Below are positions 17,689-21,749 of a DNA stretch of 21,749 nucleotides, in pieces; the stretch's first letter is position 1; the number at the start of each line of letters is the position of its first letter. Position numbers and translations under genes: made by a program. This DNA is from a bacterium (GTDB taxonomy: Bacteria > Eremiobacterota > Eremiobacteria > Baltobacterales > Baltobacteraceae). The DNA is taken from the NCBI GenBank assembly GCA_021782295.1, contig JAJXVC010000010.1:1-21749 (forward strand), in the 5' to 3' direction. A model generated the notes under the pieces. That model was not told where the DNA came from and ran no database searches. It saw only the letters and a program-made list of their open reading frames with translations.

Positions 17689-17734
17689 CTCGGCCATACG
17701 CGGTAGAACGGCGGCTCCGCCGCGTATGGCCGAG
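17689..17734. terminator. Large perfect hairpin between convergent genes
   Basis: CTCGGCCATACGCGG (17689-17703) is exactly complementary to 17720-17734. The 16-nt loop holds a competing CGGCGG-CT-CCGCCG stem (17709-17722). There is no T-run on either strand. It sits between the diiron-enzyme gene (plus) and the small ORF (minus), a position that fits a bidirectional transcript end or RNA-stabilising stem. Confidence 0.55.
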
Positions 17735-17783
17735 GTACTCTCGGCGAAGCACGGCGCGGGGTGAGATACGCACCGCCCACACC

Positions 17784-17876
17784 TCACCGAGAAGAAGCGC
17801 CCGCGTCGACAAGGCTCGAAATCCCGTCGGCAAAGAGGATTCCGAAAAGAAAACCGTTCATCAATTGGTCATGCAT
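17784..17876 (-). CDS. Small ORF, 30 residues, hydrophobic, strong ribosome binding site
   Basis: On the minus strand, AAAGGAG (17883-17889 on plus as CTCCTTT) lies 6 nt before ATG 17876, one of the best Shine-Dalgarno sites in the window. The peptide is MHDQLMNGFLFGILFADGIS followed by SLVDAGASSR and a TGA stop. The central stretch (about 6-20) is hydrophobic and could be one short membrane segment. I know no family. It occupies the 309-nt gap (17659-17967) between the diiron-enzyme and PLP-enzyme genes, antisense to both, and ends 50 nt before the large hairpin. No convincing promoter is visible (TTGAGA, 16 nt, TAGTTC upstream is weak). It may be a toxin-like, regulatory or uncharacterised small membrane protein, or a chance ORF with a fortuitous ribosome site. 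Confidence 0.5.
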   Translation of the reverse strand: MHDQLMNGFLFGILFADGISSLVDAGASSR

Positions 17877-17967
17877 TGCGCGCTCCTTTCAACCCACCCG
17901 CCGAGCCCGGTTCCCGGCACGAACTACTGCTCTTCGACGCGTTCTCAATCGTAAGTCGGGGTTCGCA

Positions 17968-19215
17968 ATGGTTTTTGAAAAATCGTCGTACCGATTGCTC
18001 TGTCCGACATGCGGGCGTCGCATTATCGACGACGGAACCATAACGCATTGCTCGGGGGAGCACGGGCGGAGCCTTCTTCGCACGGAGTACGCCGAGCGCA
18101 ATTTCCAAATCGATCGATCGAGGCACGGAATGCTCCGCTATCGCGCGTGGCTACCGCTGCGCGAGCCGGTCGAAACCGATTTCGGCACCGTCATTCTGCG
18201 CAGCGACACACTCAATGCCTATCTTCGCGCTCCGAACCTCCGCCTCGCCGTCAATGGATTCTGGCCCGAGCGCGGCGCAGGGCTCCCGAGCGGAACCTTC
18301 AAGGATATCGAAGCGATCGCGATTCTCGGCCGCTTCCCGCGCGACGGGCGCACGCTCGTTGCGGCATCTGCGGGAAACACGGCGGTAGCGCTGGCAAGCG
18401 CGGCGAGTATCTACGAAGTGCCGACGATTATTATCGTTCCCGAATCAGCGCTACCGCGCATCGTTTTCTCGCGTGCTCCGGGGGAGAACGTTCGCTTTAT
18501 CGTCGTGACCGGCAACGCCATCTACGACGATGCGATCGTTGCGGCTCGCAAACTCGGAACGCGTGAGGGGCACGTCTTTGAAGGCGGCGCGCAGAACGTC
18601 GCGCGACGCGACGGTATCGGAACCACGATTGCGGCATACATGGAAGCAGAGGGTGCGCTACCGGAGTATTTCGTTCAAGCGGTCGGCAGCGGAAGCGGTG
18701 GGATCGCGGCGCACGAAGCGGCAAGCCGCGCGATTGCATCGGGAGCCTTTGGAACGCGCTTTCCACACCTCGTACTCGTGCAGAACGCGCCCTTCGCGCC
18801 GATCTTCCACGCCTGGGCCGCGGGGAGCAACTCGGTCGAAGCGGCGCACCGCCCCGACTCGGCTTTTCTTGCCGGTGCGGAGATGTCGGCGGCGGTCCTC
18901 GGATCGCTCGCGCCGCCCTACGAACCCAAAGGCGGATTACTCGACGCGCTCACCGAGAGCGCGGGCGATGTGACCGCCGTCGAAAACGCCGCCGCCCGTG
19001 CCGCCGCTGCGCTCTTCGAGGAGCTCGAAGGGGTCGATCTCGATCCCGCGGCAGCGGTCGCACTCGCCGGATTGATCGAGCGCCTCGAGCGCGGCGCGAT
19101 CCCGCGCGATGCGCATATCGCTCTCCATATTACCGGCGTGGGGCGCCGCCGACTCGCAGCGGAACGCCGCATCCCGCCGACGATCTCGATGCGTATCGAG
19201 GCGACAAGGCCCTGA
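17968..19215 (+). CDS. Cysteate-synthase/threonine-synthase-like PLP enzyme
   Basis: 415 residues, fold type II PLP enzyme. An N-terminal zinc-ribbon-like segment (C12-x2-C15, C28, H32) leads to HGMLRYRAWLPL. VNGFWPERGAGLPSGTFKDIEA (95-116) contains the PLP lysine K112. SAGNTA (134-139) contacts substrate, and QAVGSGSGGIAAHEA (237-251) is the cofactor-phosphate loop. LVLVQNAPFAPIFHAW follows. This text matches what I recall of the archaeal cysteate synthase, a threonine-synthase paralogue making L-cysteate from O-phosphoserine and sulfite for coenzyme M, more closely than housekeeping ThrC. In bacteria cysteate can feed sulfonolipids or taurine-like compounds. The start ATG 17968 is set by the conserved MVFEKSSYRLLCPTCG beginning; the frame is open upstream to 17761 but unconserved. 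The reaction is inferred; threonine synthase remains possible. Confidence 0.75.
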   Translation: MVFEKSSYRLLCPTCGRRIIDDGTITHCSGEHGRSLLRTEYAERNFQIDRSRHGMLRYRAWLPLREPVETDFGTVILRSDTLNAYLRAPNLRLAVNGFWPERGAGLPSGTFKDIEAIAILGRFPRDGRTLVAASAGNTAVALASAASIYEVPTIIIVPESALPRIVFSRAPGENVRFIVVTGNAIYDDAIVAARKLGTREGHVFEGGAQNVARRDGIGTTIAAYMEAEGALPEYFVQAVGSGSGGIAAHEAASRAIASGAFGTRFPHLVLVQNAPFAPIFHAWAAGSNSVEAAHRPDSAFLAGAEMSAAVLGSLAPPYEPKGGLLDALTESAGDVTAVENAAARAAAALFEELEGVDLDPAAAVALAGLIERLERGAIPRDAHIALHITGVGRRRLAAERRIPPTISMRIEATRP

Positions 19216-19256
19216 AATCATCCTCCGAGCAGGCCTTCGCCACCGCCTTTGGGAAC

Positions 19257-19262
19257 GGGGAG
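19257..19262 (+). promoter_or_regulatory. Shine-Dalgarno deciding the helicase start
   Basis: GGGGAG lies 7 nt before ATG 19270. It favours that ATG over the in-frame TTG at 19249, which would add only MGTGSDS. Confidence 0.7.
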
Positions 19263-19269
19263 CGATTCC

Positions 19270-20916
19270 ATGCAATCAATCGATTTCCGCGACCTCGGCC
19301 TTCTTCAAGAGCTCACCGAGACCGTCGCTTCCCTTGGCTATGAAGAGCCGACGGCGATCCAACGCGAAGCGATCCCGCCGCTCCTGGCCGGACGCGATGT
19401 CTTAGGACAGGCCGCGACCGGAACCGGGAAGACCGCCGCCTTCGCCCTACCGCTGCTGCACCGCCTCGGACGGGTCGCCGACGGGCCGCGCCGCGTGCGC
19501 GCCCTCGTGCTCGTCCCAACCAGAGAGCTAGCGATGCAAGTCGCCGAGGCGATCCACCGGTACGGCCGCCAACTCGGAACCGGGGTGCTGCCGATATTCG
19601 GCGGGCAGTCGATCGGGTTGCAGCTTCGCACGCTCAAACGCGGCGTCGATGTCGTCGTCGCAACCCCCGGACGCGCGCTCGATCATCTCCGTCGCGGATC
19701 GCTCGACCTCGGGCAGATCGAATTTCTCGTCCTCGACGAAGCCGATGAGATGCTCGACATGGGCTTCGCCGACGAACTCGACGCGATTTTAGAGAACGTT
19801 CCGGCGGCGCGTCAGAGCGCGCTCTTTTCGGCGACGCTCGCTCCGCGCATCCGCACGATCGCCAAACGTCACCTCAAAGATCCCGTTCACGTAACGATCG
19901 CCAACGAGGTCGGCGCGCCCGGCGAGGTTCCGCGCGTCCGCGAAGTCGTCTATGTCGTTCCACGACCGCATAAAATTGCCGCGCTTGCGCGCGTGCTCGA
20001 CGTCGAGTCGCCGACCTCCGCAATCGTTTTCTGTCGCACGCGGACCGAAGTCGATGAGTTGACCGAAACGCTCGGCGGCCGCGGCTACCAGGCCGAAGCG
20101 ATCCACGGAGGGCTCTCGCAAGAACAGCGCGATCGCGTTCTGCGTCGTTTCCGTGACGGGCGCTCGGAACTGCTCATCGCCACCGATGTCGCCGCGCGCG
20201 GGCTCGATATCGAACATGTCTCGCACGTCGTCAATTACGACGTGCCCTCATCGCCCGACGCCTACGTCCACCGCATCGGTCGCACCGGCCGCGCCGGGCG
20301 CGAGGGCGTTGCGATTACCTTTGCCGAGGCACGCGAGCAACGTCTCCTGCGCAACATCGAACAGCACACCAAACGCAAGATAAAGATCGAGAGCGTGCCG
20401 ACGGTCCACGATCTCCGTGCACGACGCCTGGAGACGCTGAGCGCCGATGTCAACACGGCGATCGAGAGCGGCGACCTGGCACGCTACCGCGTCATCGTCG
20501 AGGCACTCGCGCACGAACACGAGGCGCTCGATATCGCTGCCGCTGCGCTCAAGTTGGTCGACCGCGGTCGCGACGGTGAGGGCGAGGAAGAACAGGATAT
20601 TCCCTCGGTTGAATTCGGCGGCGGACACAACAAGAAGATCGAACGGAAAGCGCCGCGCCCGCGGGCGGATAACGTCGCGACGACCCGCATCTTCATCGGC
20701 GTCGGGCGCAACGACAAGGTTCGCCCCGCCGATCTCGTCGGCGCGATCGCCAACGAAGCGCAGATCGACTCGCGCGAACTCGGCGCGATCGATATTGCCG
20801 ACCGATTTTCGCTCGTCGAGGTTCCCGAGGCGATCGCCGACCAGGTGATCAAAGCGCTCAAACGCACGACGATTCGCGGGAAGAAAGCCGGCGCGCGCCG
20901 CGACCGCGGCCGCTAA
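19270..20916 (+). CDS. DEAD-box ATP-dependent RNA helicase, DeaD/CsdA type
   Basis: 548 residues. It has all helicase motifs: the Q motif (F6...PTAIQ, Q31), motif I AATGTGKT (48-55), Ia PTREL (83-87), II DEAD (156-159), III SAT (187-189), IV AIVFCRTR (251-258), V ATDVAARGLDI (304-314) and VI HRIGRTGR (334-341). A linker with charged low-complexity sequence precedes a C-terminal DbpA/CsdA-type RNA-binding domain (about 468-540: TRIFIGVGRNDKVRPADLVGAI...IDIADRFSLVEVPEAIA) and a basic RGKKAGARRDRGR tail. Such enzymes remodel ribosomal subunits and structured mRNAs, often at low temperature. It lies 54 nt after the PLP-enzyme gene on the same strand and could be cotranscribed. No promoter is obvious in the gap. 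Confidence 0.95.
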   Translation: MQSIDFRDLGLLQELTETVASLGYEEPTAIQREAIPPLLAGRDVLGQAATGTGKTAAFALPLLHRLGRVADGPRRVRALVLVPTRELAMQVAEAIHRYGRQLGTGVLPIFGGQSIGLQLRTLKRGVDVVVATPGRALDHLRRGSLDLGQIEFLVLDEADEMLDMGFADELDAILENVPAARQSALFSATLAPRIRTIAKRHLKDPVHVTIANEVGAPGEVPRVREVVYVVPRPHKIAALARVLDVESPTSAIVFCRTRTEVDELTETLGGRGYQAEAIHGGLSQEQRDRVLRRFRDGRSELLIATDVAARGLDIEHVSHVVNYDVPSSPDAYVHRIGRTGRAGREGVAITFAEAREQRLLRNIEQHTKRKIKIESVPTVHDLRARRLETLSADVNTAIESGDLARYRVIVEALAHEHEALDIAAAALKLVDRGRDGEGEEEQDIPSVEFGGGHNKKIERKAPRPRADNVATTRIFIGVGRNDKVRPADLVGAIANEAQIDSRELGAIDIADRFSLVEVPEAIADQVIKALKRTTIRGKKAGARRDRGR

Positions 20917-20943
20917 CGGGAGCGAACCGGCAAGCAAGCGAAG

Positions 20944-20980
20944 GCCTCCTTCCAACCGGATTCCCGCTTGATAAGGAGGC
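20944..20980 (+). promoter_or_regulatory. Inverted repeat sequestering a Shine-Dalgarno
   Basis: GCCTCCTT (20944-20951) is perfectly complementary to AAGGAGGC (20973-20980), with a 21-nt loop. The right arm contains the full Shine-Dalgarno AAGGAGG, 4 nt before ATG 20984. In RNA the stem would hide the ribosome site, a layout used by RNA thermometers and other translational switches. It also follows the helicase stop by 27 nt, but no T-run follows, so an intrinsic terminator is unlikely. Confidence 0.55.
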
Positions 20981-20983
20981 TCT

Positions 20984-21749
20984 ATGAACGACTCCCCACG
21001 CGAGCTTTCCGCTCGTCTCGCTCGGCTCGAGCGCGAAGTTGCGCGTACGCGCGCGATCGCTCTCGGGGCCGTCACCGCCCTGGCGGCGACGCTCTTCATC
21101 GGCGCGACGGCGCTCCACCCCCCGGCGCCGCTCTCACCATCGGCGCTCGCGGTACGCGACTCCGCCGGCCACATTCGCGCCCGGCTCGACATCGACGGCC
21201 TCCACCTCTACGCTGCAAACGGAACCCAGCGCGTTCTGCTTGGGCTCAACGAAAATAACGAGCCGGCGCTCCATCTCAACGACGCAACCGGGACGACGCG
21301 GTACACGACCTTTCTGAGCCCAACGAAGGGCTTTGCGACGACGCGATATCTTTCGTCGACATCGAAATCGCTCGCCACGCTCGCTGGCGAAGACGACCCG
21401 TACCTCGGCTTCTACGACTCGGAGCACACGTGGAGGGTCTATTTAGGCGTGTCATCGGAGCACAATCCGATGCTCAATCTTTCGAACGGTTCGGGGCATA
21501 TCGCCACGGAGTTGCTCGGCGGCACGGCGCCCCGTTTATCGCTGTACACGGGGAACGACGAAACGATCCGCGAGACGTTGGGAATCTCGTCGGAAAACAA
21601 CGCCACGCTCGCGCTCTACAATGCGGCCGGAAACTCACGCGCGTATCTCGACGGAAGCGATATGCCATTCTTCCGCTTGCTCACCGGTACGGGGATCGAG
21701 CGATTATATTTCGGCCTTTCGAAGAATGGTCACGCGCTGCTCAATCTCA
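20984..21749 (+). CDS. Membrane-anchored repeat protein, 3' end beyond window
   Basis: 255 codons are visible with no stop before the window edge. An N-terminal charged helix (RELSARLARLEREVARTR, 6-23, coiled-coil-like) precedes one hydrophobic segment (about 24-44). That gives a type II membrane anchor with the rest outside. From residue 51 there are about eight degenerate repeats of roughly 21-24 residues. Their plan is P-x-L-x-L-x-(D/N)-x-x-G-x-x-R-x-x-L-G-(V/I/L)-(S/N)-x-(E/N)-N, for example PYLGFYDSEHTWRVYLGV, PRLSLYTGNDETIRETLGI and ATLALYNAAGNSRAYLDG. One unit is interrupted by an insertion near TKGFATTRYLSSTSKSLATL. Similar GKxRAxLGV repeats occur in uncharacterised bacterial proteins; a beta-rich solenoid or propeller-like fold is likely but unproven. 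The start has the strongest Shine-Dalgarno of the region (AAGGAGG), inside an inverted repeat. Confidence 0.75.
   Translation, partial: MNDSPRELSARLARLEREVARTRAIALGAVTALAATLFIGATALHPPAPLSPSALAVRDSAGHIRARLDIDGLHLYAANGTQRVLLGLNENNEPALHLNDATGTTRYTTFLSPTKGFATTRYLSSTSKSLATLAGEDDPYLGFYDSEHTWRVYLGVSSEHNPMLNLSNGSGHIATELLGGTAPRLSLYTGNDETIRETLGISSENNATLALYNAAGNSRAYLDGSDMPFFRLLTGTGIERLYFGLSKNGHALLNL

Noticed and set aside
17921..17948. Promoter for the antisense small ORF (TTGAGA, 16 nt, TAGTTC)
   Set aside because: The -10 matches the consensus poorly and the spacer is short, so it was not listed as a feature.
17761..17967. In-frame upstream extension of the cysteate-synthase-like gene (GTG 17761)
   Set aside because: The extra 69 codons are unconserved in style, lie over the antisense small ORF, and precede a recognisable family N-terminus at ATG 17968.

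Overview
The window is a gene-dense, GC-rich stretch of bacterial chromosome. Secreted proteins with signal peptides, a GT9 (heptosyltransferase-type) glycosyltransferase and an FtsH protease point to an envelope-bearing, probably diderm, bacterium. The overall style (GC-rich, long chains of overlapping genes, a cysteate-synthase-like enzyme) reminds me of the uncultured Eremiobacterota/Vulcanimicrobiota-type lineages. That placement is from memory only and is low confidence. I see no phage, transposon, CRISPR, rRNA or tRNA.

Layout. (1) The tail of a CPBP-type membrane protease (1-135, +) ends in stop codons interlocked with the next gene. (2) A minus-strand train of twelve genes runs from 12312 down to 132: moeA, a hisC-like aminotransferase, a metallophosphoesterase, a hotdog thioesterase, smpB, tilS, hpt, ftsH, two M16-fold secreted proteins, a GT4 and a GT9 glycosyltransferase. 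Nearly every junction is an NTGA or TAATG overlap or a gap of 15 nt or less, so the train is probably one long, translationally coupled operon or a few nested ones. It mixes molybdenum cofactor, amino-acid, tRNA modification, trans-translation, purine salvage and membrane proteolysis functions, and it ends in envelope glycosylation. (3) serS starts divergently from moeA inside a shared CATG and is followed by a glutamate-type dehydrogenase on the same strand. (4) Convergent to these are a small hypothetical gene and an MgtC/DUF4010 membrane protein (minus).

(5) The 16.6-19.2 kb region is the least conventional. A promoter, a leaderless 28-codon ORF and an intrinsic terminator form a compact unit just upstream of a heme-oxygenase-like diiron enzyme. 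Then come a strong hairpin, an antisense 30-codon ORF with an excellent ribosome binding site, and a cysteate-synthase/threonine-synthase-like PLP enzyme. (6) A DeaD/CsdA-type DEAD-box RNA helicase follows. (7) The window ends inside a membrane-anchored protein built of degenerate 21-24-residue repeats; its Shine-Dalgarno lies in an inverted repeat.

The most interesting points are the pair of M16-fold proteins that both lack the zinc motif and follow ftsH, the probable CTG start of the GT4 gene, the leaderless mini-gene/attenuator before the diiron enzyme, the possible two-enzyme route (cysteate-synthase-like plus diiron oxygenase), the hidden antisense small ORF, and the divergent serS/moeA starts that share bases.
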